From: Notoacmeibacter sp. MSK16QG-6
Lineage (GTDB): Bacteria; Pseudomonadota; Alphaproteobacteria; Rhizobiales; Rhizobiaceae
Direction of reading: 5' to 3'
NCBI RefSeq assembly: GCF_024158145.1
Contig: NZ_JAMYXM010000002.1
Span: 310,001 to 374,000 of the forward strand
DNA: 64,000 nucleotides
Each line of letters begins with the position of its first letter. Position 1 is the first letter of the stretch. The translations under genes were made by a program, and so were the position numbers. The notes beneath the pieces are model-generated. The model worked only from the letters and a program-made list of their open reading frames with translations. It was not told the origin of the DNA and did not search any database. Below, in pieces: positions 45,975-55,803 of this stretch.

Positions 45975-46883
45975 CTAGAGAAGCAGCTTGCCTTCCGCAA
46001 TCTTGACCGCATGGCCGCCCAAACGGGCCTTGGTCAGTTTGCGGTTTTCGACATCCAATTCGAGCCGCAACGCGGAAGGCCGACCCATTTCGACACCCTG
46101 CTCGATCAGAACGATATGCGGCCCGTCATGCGGCGCATCGAATTCCATTATGACCCCCGCAAAAGCTGCTGCCGCGGCTCCCGTTGCAGGATCTTCTGCG
46201 ATCCCGAACGCCGGCGCGAAAAGCCGAACGTGATAGGATGCGTCGTGGCGGATCGTATCGCGGGTGTAGAGATATACCTCACCGAAACCGCTTCGCTTCG
46301 AAAAGGCGGGCCATCCATCGGTGTTGGTGCTGGCCCGCCCGATCGCTTCTAGGCCGTCCACCGGCACGCAGAGAAACGGCACACCGGCGGAATAGAGGGT
46401 CGGAACATGATTCTCGAACCCGATTTCCGCAGCCGACAGGCCAAGCGCCTCGGCGATCTCTTCTTTCTCAAGGGTCAATTCGGCTGCTACGGGAAGTTTT
46501 GGCAGGTCGAACTCGGCAAAATGCGTTCCTTGATCGTCCTTGACCACACAGCGAACGAGGCCGACGCCCTCCTCCAACGTCACGATACGGCCATCGCCGG
46601 CGAGGCCGCCGCGTCGTTCTATGATGGCGACGGTCGCGCCCACAGTCGGATGACCGGCGAAAGGAAGTTCCGACTTCGGTGTAAAGATCCGCGCTGCCGC
46701 ACTGTGCGAGTCGTTCTCGGGCGATACCAGGAAGATCGTTTCAGAAAGATTGAACTCGCCTGCGATTGCCGCCATGTCGGTGTCGCTCAAACCGTCGGCG
46801 TCGAAGACCACGGCCAGCGGGTTCCCTTCCAGCTTTGTGGCTGTGAAAACATCGTAGATGGCATAGTCGCGGGTCACATTCAC
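45975..46883 (-). CDS. PhzF-family isomerase
   Basis: 302 residues, near the family norm. YAIYDVFTATKLEGNPLAVV at the N-terminus, NLSETIFLV with the catalytic-type glutamate, RIFTPKSELPFAGHPTVGAT, and EDPATGAAAAAFAGVI in the second half are hallmark PhzF sequences. The fold is that of diaminopimelate epimerase; most members are isomerases of unknown substrate. Its start overlaps the Nudix gene stop by four bases (ATGA). Confidence 0.9.
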   Translation of the reverse strand: MNVTRDYAIYDVFTATKLEGNPLAVVFDADGLSDTDMAAIAGEFNLSETIFLVSPENDSHSAAARIFTPKSELPFAGHPTVGATVAIIERRGGLAGDGRIVTLEEGVGLVRCVVKDDQGTHFAEFDLPKLPVAAELTLEKEEIAEALGLSAAEIGFENHVPTLYSAGVPFLCVPVDGLEAIGRASTNTDGWPAFSKRSGFGEVYLYTRDTIRHDASYHVRLFAPAFGIAEDPATGAAAAAFAGVIMEFDAPHDGPHIVLIEQGVEMGRPSALRLELDVENRKLTKARLGGHAVKIAEGKLLL

Positions 46884-47656
46884 TCTCCATCGTTCTCATC
46901 GGAAAGCCACGCCGCCTGCTCGAAGTGAAGCCGGACAAACGGAGCCATGTGTGCTGGCGCGGTGGCCGGCAGATCGTTCAGGCTGCGCAGAATGACAGGC
47001 GATGCAAGTTCCGGCTGTGTCTCGGTCGCAATAAAATCCGTTACGGTCTCTTCCGCTTCAATGCTGTTCAGAGGCATGGCATAGCGTTGAAACACGCAGC
47101 TTGCACCATCCTTACCGCTCCACAGCCATAGCGTCGGCTCACGCTTGCCGCGCCGCAGATCGAGGCCAGTCTCCTCCGCTACCTCACGCAGCATATTGCC
47201 GTGCAGATCGATGGCTTTGTCGCGGACGTCGTTTCCATCGAACGAACCGGCCGCGAAATATACTTGTCCGGCATTGACTGTCTCTTCGCCCATCCGCACA
47301 GCGAGCAAGGAACCGTCCGATAACACCGGCACGGCGTGCGCGAAGAGATGTTCGAGACCCGGAAATCGGTGCGAGCGCCAGTGCAGAAACGTCGCAAAGC
47401 GCCCCATATGAAACGAACCTTTGAGGAAACGCTCCGCCGACAGGCTCAAACTTCGCATCAGGCAGAATTGGCCGTCGAAGAGTGATGGCGATCCGGCTTT
47501 GCGTTGCGCCCACTCCTCTTCGATTGCGGCAAGGTGGCGCTTCTCATAAGGATGTTGCCCTTCGAGCTGGATCAGCTCCACCCCCTCGATCGGGATTACG
47601 GTTTCGCGGGGCAGGTCGAAGTGTCCAAGCTGATCGCCATCGTCCCGCTCCGTCAT
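46880..47656 (-). CDS. Nudix hydrolase
   Basis: 258 residues from ATG 47656 (frame open to 47764, but the upstream part lies within the endonuclease gene). The Nudix box is GSFDGNDVRDKAIDLHGNML followed by REVAEETGLDL; the REVxEExGL core is intact, while the first glutamate of the box is replaced by aspartate. About 110 residues precede the domain. Substrate unknown. It overlaps both neighbours by four bases, so endonuclease, Nudix and PhzF genes are translationally coupled. Confidence 0.85.
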   Translation of the reverse strand: MTERDDGDQLGHFDLPRETVIPIEGVELIQLEGQHPYEKRHLAAIEEEWAQRKAGSPSLFDGQFCLMRSLSLSAERFLKGSFHMGRFATFLHWRSHRFPGLEHLFAHAVPVLSDGSLLAVRMGEETVNAGQVYFAAGSFDGNDVRDKAIDLHGNMLREVAEETGLDLRRGKREPTLWLWSGKDGASCVFQRYAMPLNSIEAEETVTDFIATETQPELASPVILRSLNDLPATAPAHMAPFVRLHFEQAAWLSDENDGE

Positions 47657-48762
47657 ATGTTGAGTTCCAGCGCGATCGGACAATGGTCGGACGCCTTTGG
47701 CCGGTCCCAACCCGTGCGGGGAAAGCGCTCCACCTCCTGGCCCGGTGGAACGATTGTGCGCCACGGCTGTCCACGCCGTTCGATTTGCGGCACGGCATCG
47801 GGATTGGCCTTTGCCAACTTTGGCGAAAGGAGAATGTAGTCGAGTTGGCAGAGATGCCGTCTGCCAGGACCACGGCTGTGAAACAGCGTCCAGCGCTGCA
47901 TCGGGTCGAGCTTTTGGGTCGGGTCAAAGGCGAAACCGTCTTCCAGCAGGACATCGAGGCTCGAGTCGGCCTCCCGGACATGCTCGAACCGAAATTCTTC
48001 CTCAAACTCGCCGTGAATGACGATCCGCTCGCGATAATCGTTGAGGTCGCCGCAGATCGCCCATCGCATCCGCTCGGGGCCGCCATCGAATTTATCCGTT
48101 AAAATCTGGCGGGTTGCCGCCAGTTCGGCCCGGCGCATCGGCATTGTCCATTCGCGGCCTGGAATATCCGGATCGCGTGACGGGCCCATGCTTTTGAGAT
48201 GAAGGGCGACAAGTGTGAATGGTCGACCGCCGACCGCCATATCGACAACCACGCAGTCGCGCCTGAAGAGTTTCTGTCCCCCATCGACACCCATTTCGGC
48301 CAGCTCGGACGATTGAAGGCCGAAATCGGAAACGGTGCGAAAGGCGTGCGTTTGTATATCGCGGATCTCGATCCGCTGGCCCTCGCCGGTTTCGTCCCGC
48401 GCCAGCACCGCAATATCGATGCCTCGTCCGTCATTGCCGCGGCTGACATGCCGCTGCCGATAGCCTCGCCCGATCATACGGTAGAGATAATGGCGCTCGA
48501 AGGCGTCGAGCGCCTCAAGATTGTCCACTTCCTGCAGGCAAATTACATCTGCCCGCACAGCCGCCATCGCAAGTGCCGACAATTGACGGGTATCGTCCGT
48601 CGTGGCGACCGCGCGAGCCGCTTCCAGCGCCTCATATTGCCGTTGGTCGTCGATCTGATAGATCGACAAGGCCCGATCCTGCCGCAGCGCATTGCGAAAG
48701 CCCGCAAAATCGAAGCGACTCATCAGATTTTCGATGTTGAAGGTGGCGAGCCGCAATCCCAT
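47653..48762 (-). CDS. Endonuclease/exonuclease/phosphatase family protein
   Basis: 369 residues. LRLATFNIENLMSRFDF at the N-terminus has the metal-binding Asn-Glu (NIEN), then CLQEVDNLEALDAF with the catalytic glutamate, VALHLKS, WAICGDLNDYRE (GDxN) and KASDHCPIALEL (SDHxP) complete the family motifs. No signal peptide, so it acts in the cytoplasm, on nucleic acid or a phosphoester not identifiable here. First gene of the three-gene overlapping unit. Confidence 0.88.
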   Translation of the reverse strand: MGLRLATFNIENLMSRFDFAGFRNALRQDRALSIYQIDDQRQYEALEAARAVATTDDTRQLSALAMAAVRADVICLQEVDNLEALDAFERHYLYRMIGRGYRQRHVSRGNDGRGIDIAVLARDETGEGQRIEIRDIQTHAFRTVSDFGLQSSELAEMGVDGGQKLFRRDCVVVDMAVGGRPFTLVALHLKSMGPSRDPDIPGREWTMPMRRAELAATRQILTDKFDGGPERMRWAICGDLNDYRERIVIHGEFEEEFRFEHVREADSSLDVLLEDGFAFDPTQKLDPMQRWTLFHSRGPGRRHLCQLDYILLSPKLAKANPDAVPQIERRGQPWRTIVPPGQEVERFPRTGWDRPKASDHCPIALELNI

Positions 48763-48830
48763 GGCGTCAGTGTGAAGCCCGTCGCGATCCTTGTAAACTC
48801 GGAACCATCGCGCCAGCCCGATTAGCCGCT

Positions 48831-50042
48831 TCAGGTAGCGCTTGAAATCAGCCTGCCGAGACGCGCCATCCCTTCCTCGATCATCGCGTCATTGGCGCAT
48901 GAGAAGGACAGACGAATGGTGTTGGCGCCCGAACCATCGGCAAAAAAGGCCTGCCCCGGGACGAACGCAACCTTTTCGGTCTCCAGAGACTTTTCGAGAA
49001 GAGCCGCACCGTCGAGCCCCTTCGGTAGCGTCACCCAGACGAACATTCCGCCCTCCGGCTCCGTCCAACTGACCCCTTCAGGCATGTTTTTCTTCAGCTC
49101 CGCCAGCAGCTTATCGCGGCGCGCTGAATAGACCGAGCCGATCTTCTCGACCTGCTCATCAAAAACTGTGCGTGCAATGTGATCGATGACCATCTGATTG
49201 ATCGTCGAGGTGTGGAGATCGCCGGCCTGCTTGATAATGATCAGCCGATCGAGGATTTGGCGCGCGCCGCAAATCCAGCCAATCCGCAGACCCGGCGCAA
49301 GTGTCTTGGAGAAGCTGCCGCAATAAACGGTCCGGCACGCTTCAAGATCGCCGCCGCGCTTCTCCTGCTCGATGGCGAGAATGGGAGGGATGGCCTCGCC
49401 ATCATAGCGCAGCGCCTGATATGCTCCGTCTTCGATGATCGGAATGTCGAGATCGTCCGCCATTTCGATCAAACGTTCGCGCATCTCCCGGCTAAAGGTC
49501 TGCCCTGTGGGATTGCCGAAATCGGCGGAGAGATAGGCGAACTTGACCGCTCCGCCTGCCTCTTCGGCCTCATTCGCAATCTCGGCCGCGCTTCGATTGC
49601 CCATCGGATCGAGCCGGTCGAAACGCGGCTCATAGGCGTTGAAGGCCTGTAACGCACCGAGATAGGTCGGCCATGTTACAAGCGCCGTATCGTTTGGTGA
49701 AAGATAGAGCTTCGCGATGAAATCCAGCGCCTGCTGGCTGCCGGAGGTGATCATCACGTTTTCCAGGTCGCACTGGACCCCGATCGTCGCCATGTACTCG
49801 ACGATCCATTTACGAAGCGGAACGTAGCCGTCCGATAGTGAATATTGCAGCGAGGTGCCCTGCGATTGCCCGTCGAGCGCTTTGACATACCCCTCTTTCG
49901 CGGCTTCCGCTGGAAACAGCGATTCATCGGGGATGCCGCCCGCGAACGAAATGATGTCGGGCCTGGCCAGAAGCTTCAGAAGTTCGCGGATCTCGGACGC
50001 GCGCATACGATTTGCGCGACTGGCAAGGCGGGGCTGCAACAT
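48831..50042 (-). CDS. PLP-dependent aminotransferase class I/II (2-aminoadipate/MocR-domain type)
   Basis: 403 residues from ATG 50042 (GGGTGA upstream; an in-frame start at 50054 is the alternative). FAGGIPDESLFP and QYSLSDGYVPLRKWIVEYM are typical of the LysN/2-aminoadipate aminotransferase group. ITSGSQQALDFIAKLYL binds the cofactor phosphate, YLSADFGNPTGQTFS and IPIIEDGAYQALRY follow, and the PLP lysine is in YCGSFSKTLAPGLRIGWI. No N-terminal GntR HTH, so it is an enzyme rather than a MocR regulator. The exact amino donor is not predictable. Confidence 0.88.
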   Translation of the reverse strand: MLQPRLASRANRMRASEIRELLKLLARPDIISFAGGIPDESLFPAEAAKEGYVKALDGQSQGTSLQYSLSDGYVPLRKWIVEYMATIGVQCDLENVMITSGSQQALDFIAKLYLSPNDTALVTWPTYLGALQAFNAYEPRFDRLDPMGNRSAAEIANEAEEAGGAVKFAYLSADFGNPTGQTFSREMRERLIEMADDLDIPIIEDGAYQALRYDGEAIPPILAIEQEKRGGDLEACRTVYCGSFSKTLAPGLRIGWICGARQILDRLIIIKQAGDLHTSTINQMVIDHIARTVFDEQVEKIGSVYSARRDKLLAELKKNMPEGVSWTEPEGGMFVWVTLPKGLDGAALLEKSLETEKVAFVPGQAFFADGSGANTIRLSFSCANDAMIEEGMARLGRLISSAT

Positions 50043-50130
50043 GATTTCACCCATCGGTCGAAATTTGGAGCCGCATGTTTCTGCCTCCCATCGCTTTAAG
50101 TCAACAGCACTGACCTATTTTTCAGGGCGC

Positions 50131-50159
50131 AAAAAGGGCCGCATCGTAGGATGCGGCCC
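50131..50159 (-). terminator. Intrinsic terminator of ilvC
   Basis: GGGCCGCATC (50136-50145) pairs perfectly with GATGCGGCCC (50150-50159) around four bases. On the minus strand it is followed by TTTTT (50131-50135). It lies 30 bases after the ilvC stop. Confidence 0.9.
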
Positions 50160-50189
50160 ATCATTACCAGCACCGATCGACGTTTTCGA

Positions 50190-51239
<1,050 letters not shown>

Positions 51240-51920
51240 TCAGTTGGCCGAGAGCCGACTTGCCGCCGCTTTCCCGGTCTCTGTTATTCCGCTCTTTTCG
51301 GTTCCGAAGAGAGCAAGAAACTGCTGAGCCGCCCGCTTCGCGTCGGCGGCGATTGTCTTTTTATCCAGGGATGGCTCATCGCCGAGGAGAAGACGAATTT
51401 GCACATCCCGCCCGACAAGGCCGAGGAAAGTACGAAATGCCTCTTCCGTATGGTCGAATGACAAATGACCAGCGGCCCTGCCGGCGTCCAGCAATGGCTT
51501 GAGCCGAGCCGCTACGGCGAGCCTGCCGTTGGCAAGAACAATATCGCCCAGCCGACTGTTCCCGGACCCGGCCTGGCCGATAGCGACACGGTTGAGCGCA
51601 AGCGATGTGGGCGAAGCGATCACGGAAAGCCAATTGACCGCAAATTCTTCGAGCTTTTCACGGAGCTGCGAAGCATTGAGGCGGCCACTATCGTAATCCC
51701 CGACCCTGACCCGCGATGCCTGCCAGCGCACCGTCGCGCCGAGAAGCCCGTCACGGTCGCCGAACCACTTATATAGCGTCTCCTTGGAACAACTGGCGGC
51801 TCGCGCGACGCGAGCAACGGAGAAGCGGTCCCCCTCCTCGACCATCAGTCGAAGAACGGCATCGAGCACCTCTCGCTGGCGCGGTGAAAAAGCATCGTCA
51901 TTGGAATGGACCGAGGACAT
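51240..51920 (-). CDS. TetR-family transcriptional regulator
   Basis: 226 residues from ATG 51920; starts at 51929 and 51956 are in frame but lie in the promoter/operator. HTH at about 25-60: RFSVARVARAASCSKETLYK followed by WFGDRDGLL. The rest is an all-helical ligand domain with an AefR-like C-terminal part (LALNRVAIGQAGSGNSRLGD). A palindrome covers its promoter, indicating autorepression. It lies 30 bases upstream of ilvC in the same direction, so it might influence ilvC by read-through. Ligand unknown. Confidence 0.85.
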   Translation of the reverse strand: MSSVHSNDDAFSPRQREVLDAVLRLMVEEGDRFSVARVARAASCSKETLYKWFGDRDGLLGATVRWQASRVRVGDYDSGRLNASQLREKLEEFAVNWLSVIASPTSLALNRVAIGQAGSGNSRLGDIVLANGRLAVAARLKPLLDAGRAAGHLSFDHTEEAFRTFLGLVGRDVQIRLLLGDEPSLDKKTIAADAKRAAQQFLALFGTEKSGITETGKAAASRLSAN

Positions 51921-51927
51921 TCGGCGC

Positions 51928-51956
51928 ATGTACCGTACCGTACGGTACAGCGTCAA
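51928..51956 (-). promoter_or_regulatory. Autoregulated promoter with operator in the -35/-10 spacer
   Basis: On the minus strand TTGACG (51951-51956) is the -35 and GTACAT (51928-51933) the -10, 17 bases apart. TGTACCGTA (51929-51937) and TACGGTACA (51941-51949) form a perfect nine-base inverted repeat with a three-base centre, filling the spacer. The predicted start site is within one to three bases of ATG 51920, which has no good ribosome binding site, so the mRNA may be nearly leaderless. Confidence 0.75.
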
Positions 51957-52019
51957 ATAGTTTCTACCGTTTCGGCGTGTTGGCAGGCATCTGGAAAGAT
52001 CGAGTGTGCGCCGCCAAGT

Positions 52020-52598
52020 TTACCGACCGCAACGGCTCATCTGCTGATTGTAAGAGAGCGCCATGTTAGTCGCCTTCTGCGCGGTTCGCGCGAGTCCGGC
52101 GTCGCCACGATAGTTGCCGCGCCGGTAGCCGGCATGACCGAGATAGTAGTTGAGGTAGAGATTGTAGGTATCGTTCAGGGCGACCCCGTTTTTCTCATGA
52201 GAAAGGCGATGATGCCAGCCGACGAAGTCAACGGCATCGTCGAAATCGCTACGCTTCGCGGCCCAATTGCCAGTTTCCTTGCGATACCGATCCCAGGTTC
52301 CGTCGAGAGCCTGTGCATACCCCGTCGCGCTGGATGGACGCTTGCCGGGTATGAAACCGAGAATCTTCTTTCGCGGCGGTTTGGCTTTGCCATCGAAACC
52401 GGATTCGACACGGATCGTCGCTAGCAGGACCGCACGTGGTACGCCCCAGCGGCGCTCCGCCTTGTAGGCCGATTTGGACCAATCGGTGAAAAAGCCGTCC
52501 GTCTGGTCGAACACCGCGCATATATCGTTGATACGGTTCGGGGGTGTGGCGCAGCCGGCAAGAAATAGAGCCGGAACAAGAAACAAAACGGGACGCAT
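52020..52598 (-). CDS. Lytic transglycosylase-like (SLT fold) lipoprotein
   Basis: 192 residues. Lipoprotein signal with lipobox LAGC (Cys at about residue 16). The SLT-like fold has WGVPRAVLLATIRVESGFDG, where the glutamate of VESGF matches the catalytic position, then SATGYAQALDGTWDRYR and YLNYYLGHAGYRRGNY. It is small for the family and probably acts on peptidoglycan in the periplasm, anchored to a membrane. Transcribed alone. Confidence 0.85.
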   Translation of the reverse strand: MRPVLFLVPALFLAGCATPPNRINDICAVFDQTDGFFTDWSKSAYKAERRWGVPRAVLLATIRVESGFDGKAKPPRKKILGFIPGKRPSSATGYAQALDGTWDRYRKETGNWAAKRSDFDDAVDFVGWHHRLSHEKNGVALNDTYNLYLNYYLGHAGYRRGNYRGDAGLARTAQKATNMALSYNQQMSRCGR

Positions 52599-52715
52599 AA
52601 CTAACCTCGTGCAGATGCACGAGTTAACGGGCTAAAATCATAAAATTTTATGCGTGTTGGTATTAACCATCGAGCCGCAGTAACAGCCGGCTGCGGACTG
52701 CAAAAATGGTTTGCC

Positions 52716-52877
52716 TTAAATCAGATCGTCTAACCGTGGCGCGAGGGGTGGCGGCGTCTCCACAATGACGCGCACGGCTTTCGGCAGTTTCCGGCCATCT
52801 CCGCGTTTGCGATCGTCTGCCATGGTCCGCTTTCCAGCTTCGTGTTCGCCGGCGCGTTCTTTTGGATTCTTTGCCAT
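52716..52877 (-). CDS. Small basic ORF, 53 residues, function unknown
   Basis: An ATG at 52877 opens 53 codons to TAA. The protein is strongly charged in its first half (MAKNPKERAGEHEAGKRT) and then has RKLPKAVRVIVETPPP and LAPRLDDLI. The regular tail and codon use like the neighbours favour a real gene. There is no clear ribosome binding site at this ATG; an internal ATG at 52823 has GGAAAG upstream and would give 35 residues. It lies between pdxJ and the lipoprotein gene, same strand. Confidence 0.45.
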   Translation of the reverse strand: MAKNPKERAGEHEAGKRTMADDRKRGDGRKLPKAVRVIVETPPPLAPRLDDLI

Positions 52878-52952
52878 GAAAGGCAAACGGAAAAGGCGGC
52901 CGACTTAGTTTCAAACGTGCGGCCATTAGTCAGTTTCATGGTAAAGACTGCG

Positions 52953-53717
52953 TTAACGACCGTCCGTGCAGCCGCCTTTCAGTGCAGCGAGGAACCGCTC
53001 TACCGTTCCAGCCATGCCGTATTCGAGCGCATCGGCCGTCAGCCCATGGCCGATCGACACTTCCGAGAGATTTGGTATCGCAGCGACGAGCGGCGGCAGA
53101 TTGGCGACTGTCAGATCATGCCCGGCGTTGACGCCGAGCCCCCTCTCCTCCGCAAGGTCCGCGGTTCGGCCCAGCTGATCGGCCTTGTCCGATTGGGCGC
53201 TATTGTCATTGAACGTTGCGCCATAGGGTCCGGTGTAAAGCTCCACCCGATCCGCACCGGTTGCCGCCGCAGCGTCCAACTGGCGTTCGTCAGCATCGGG
53301 ATCACAAAAGTGACTGACGCGAAAACCGTTATCCTTCAGACGCTTGGTGACAGACTTTAGAATCTCTTTCTGAGCAATGAAATCCCAGCCATGATCGGAT
53401 GTGGGTTGGGACGGATCGTCTGGAACGAGAGTGACTTGATCGGGTCGATGTGCTTCACAAAGTGAAAGAAACTCCTCGGTGGGATAGCCTTCAATATTGA
53501 ATTCGCCGTGCGGAAATTCCTTATCCAGCAGCGACCGGATATTCGGCAGGTCGGAGAAGCGGATATGCCGCTGGTCCGGGCGCGGATGAACAGTCAGGCC
53601 GTGCGCCCCGGCCGCCATTGCAGTCCGTCCCAGCCCGGTCACGCTTGGCCACGGCAGATCGCGGCGGTTGCGAAGCATGGCGACAGCATTGAGATTGACG
53701 GAAAGTGCGGCGGGCAT
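52953..53717 (-). CDS. pdxJ: Pyridoxine 5'-phosphate synthase
   Basis: 254 residues from ATG 53717 (GAAGGAAAC upstream; frame open to 53750). PdxJ motifs: [13 protein letters not shown] at the N-terminus, [14 protein letters not shown] with the catalytic histidines, [34 protein letters not shown] and [25 protein letters not shown]. It condenses 3-amino-2-oxopropyl phosphate with deoxyxylulose phosphate in vitamin B6 synthesis, supporting the PLP enzymes of the cell. Confidence 0.95.
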   Translation of the reverse strand: MPAALSVNLNAVAMLRNRRDLPWPSVTGLGRTAMAAGAHGLTVHPRPDQRHIRFSDLPNIRSLLDKEFPHGEFNIEGYPTEEFLSLCEAHRPDQVTLVPDDPSQPTSDHGWDFIAQKEILKSVTKRLKDNGFRVSHFCDPDADERQLDAAAATGADRVELYTGPYGATFNDNSAQSDKADQLGRTADLAEERGLGVNAGHDLTVANLPPLVAAIPNLSEVSIGHGLTADALEYGMAGTVERFLAALKGGCTDGR

Positions 53718-53819
53718 GAGTTTCCTTCGGCGTCGAATGAGGTCGCGCAATCATAGCGGCCCAAACCGTTACGACAATTGCGCCTGATGTCACCGTGGCA
53801 ACTTTGCGCCGATGAGGCC

Positions 53820-54689
53820 CTACCCAGTGACCAGCAGCCCCATTCCGACAAGGATCACCAGCGACCAGACGAGCCGTCTTGGCAAATCCCCCTCCCCGAG
53901 TAGCCAGCCGCCGGCGACGACGGCGAGCACGACACTGATCTCCCTGCCCGGCGCGACATAGACGACCGGTGTAAATCGCAGCGCATAGAGCACCAGAATG
54001 TAAGCCAATGGGCTGAAAACAGCGATTCCGACAACCCGCCCACGGTGTTGATGCCAGAGGGAGCGGATCGTCTCGCGCCGGCGATAGGCGAGCGGCGACA
54101 GGATCAGGACGCGCAGGACGCTGGATGCGTAGTCGAGCAGAAGTGGCGGCACGAGGATGGTGGAGACGGCATATGCGTCCCATACCGTGTAGCTTGCGAT
54201 CAGACATCCGACGCCCACTCCGAATGACGCGGACGTTAGAACATGATGCGTTCCGCCGCGAAAACCGCCCGTCAGACAGAGCACACCGCCGATGATGATC
54301 GCTGCGCCAATGGCCAATTGAACCGTCACGGTCTCGCCGAGAAACAGAACGGCGAAACAGGTCGACAGGAATGGTCCTGTCGAACGTGCAATCGGGTATA
54401 CAACCGATAGGTCTCCCGCGCGATAGCCTGCCTGGAGCACAATGAAGTAAGCGAGATGAATCAGTGCGCTGCCTGATATGGCGAAGGCCATCGCACTATC
54501 GAGAACAGGTTGCTCGATCCACAGGACGATCACCGCGACCGGCAGATAAATTCCGGTCGCGACCAATGAAAAAAGCCACAACAGTTCGGTGCCGCCGCCG
54601 ATCCGTTTGACCAGAAAATTCCACGTTGCATGACAGATGGCGGCGGAGAGAACGAGAAAAAGTCCAAGAGCAGTCAAGGCAAACCCCAA
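53820..54689 (-). CDS. EamA-family drug/metabolite transporter
   Basis: 289 residues with ten hydrophobic segments in two repeats. CHATWNFLVKRIGGGTELLWLF in the first repeat, YPIARSTGPFLSTCFAVLFLGETVT before the centre and a matching REISVVLAVVAGGWLLGEGD block in the second repeat are typical EamA features. Substrate cannot be predicted. A 103-base gap separates it from pdxJ downstream. Confidence 0.85.
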   Translation of the reverse strand: MGFALTALGLFLVLSAAICHATWNFLVKRIGGGTELLWLFSLVATGIYLPVAVIVLWIEQPVLDSAMAFAISGSALIHLAYFIVLQAGYRAGDLSVVYPIARSTGPFLSTCFAVLFLGETVTVQLAIGAAIIIGGVLCLTGGFRGGTHHVLTSASFGVGVGCLIASYTVWDAYAVSTILVPPLLLDYASSVLRVLILSPLAYRRRETIRSLWHQHRGRVVGIAVFSPLAYILVLYALRFTPVVYVAPGREISVVLAVVAGGWLLGEGDLPRRLVWSLVILVGMGLLVTG

Positions 54690-54703
54690 GGCTGGATTGA
54701 AGA

Positions 54704-54717
54704 CGCGGATATCCGCG
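54704..54717. repeat. Fourteen-base perfect palindrome CGCGGATATCCGCG
   Basis: Located just upstream of the EamA transporter gene (minus strand) and about 200 bases before the SpoIIAA-like gene. It could be an operator; no matching regulator is known from the sequence. The rest of 54690-54920 shows no gene. Confidence 0.3.
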
Positions 54718-54920
54718 CCCCTCCATCCCCTCTGGCGTTTTCGTCCTTGGGTGTCTGCCGTCTTGGCTCATAACGGCGCTCGGTCCGGCTTGCGAATTCT
54801 TCGCAACGGAACCCTAGCCGCACATGGATAGGCGGATTGAACTTAGCAGCGCCAATACAAACATGAAAGGCCGATAGGGCGGCAAGACAGCCCTGCCCTT
54901 TTCAACTTGGAGCGTGTTTC

Positions 54921-55742
54921 ATGGCCATAAGAATCGAGACGCTGGCGCCGGGCGTCTGCCATTTGACGATCGACGGACGCATCGAGAAAACCGATATCGG
55001 CATGGCAATGGCGGCGATCACCGCAGCCAAGAGCGAAAGCGAACGCATCAATATGCTCGTCGATGTGAGAGGCTTTGCCGGAATAGAGATGGCCGCGCTG
55101 ATCGAAGACCTTCGGCAGGGCTTCAATGAGCTGCGCGATATTTCGCGCTATGACCGCGTCGCGGTAGTGACTGAGAAAAGCTGGATGGAATGGACAGCCA
55201 AGACGGAGGGCGCGCTTCTGCCCGGCGTATCCATTCGAACATTCCAGGCCGACCAGATGGATCTGGCGCGCCGTTACGTTCTGGGCGAAACCGTTGTCGA
55301 GCAGTCAGAGGCACCCGCCCTCCACCTTATTCAGACAGACCGGCCGGACGCATTGGCCTTTTCCATTTCTGGCCGTCTGACACGGACGGATATCAAGGCG
55401 TTCAGTCAGCTTCTGGAAGAGAAGCTTCGAAGCTACAAGGAAATCGATGTAATGGTACGCCTGGACAAAAAGATGCCGCGCTTCGATCCCACCGTCCTGT
55501 TCAGCGGCAATAGCTGGGCGACCAAATTCAGCGCCTGGCGTCACCTGCGCCGCTATGCCCTTGTCGGCGCACCGCAGATGCTGGGTGGCGCAACCGATTT
55601 TCTCGGCGCGATGATGCCCTTCGATGTCCGTACCTTCACCGTGGAGCGAGAGGAAGATGCGTGGAAATGGATCGGCGCGGCGCCGCTTGCCGAAAGTGGC
55701 CCCGCCGCACCAGCGCAGGACAATGCCGGGGCTCATCCCTGA
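54921..55742 (+). CDS. Tandem SpoIIAA-like (STAS-related) protein
   Basis: 273 residues containing two copies of the SpoIIAA-like (DUF3478) domain: residues about 1-125 (HLTIDGRIEKTDIGMAMAAI, MLVDVRGFAGIEMAALIEDL, YDRVAVVTEKSWMEWTAKTE) and about 130-255 (AFSISGRLTRTDIKAFSQLL, FSAWRHLRRYALVGAP, MMPFDVRTFTVEREEDAWKW). These cytoplasmic domains are thought to bind lipids or partner proteins; single-domain forms are common, a duplication less so. The next gene, 61 bases on, encodes an anchored coiled-coil protein. Confidence 0.78.
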   Translation: MAIRIETLAPGVCHLTIDGRIEKTDIGMAMAAITAAKSESERINMLVDVRGFAGIEMAALIEDLRQGFNELRDISRYDRVAVVTEKSWMEWTAKTEGALLPGVSIRTFQADQMDLARRYVLGETVVEQSEAPALHLIQTDRPDALAFSISGRLTRTDIKAFSQLLEEKLRSYKEIDVMVRLDKKMPRFDPTVLFSGNSWATKFSAWRHLRRYALVGAPQMLGGATDFLGAMMPFDVRTFTVEREEDAWKWIGAAPLAESGPAAPAQDNAGAHP

Positions 55743-55803
55743 TCGGCAATTGACAGCAGACGCTTTTGCGTGAAGTTGAAGCCACCAAACGGAGGTCCCA
55801 ATC

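Noticed and set aside
53521-54207. A 228-residue minus-strand open frame between pdxJ and the EamA transporter gene
   Set aside because: It overlaps both genes in another frame, has an arginine/alanine/proline-rich composition typical of a shadow frame and no recognisable domain.
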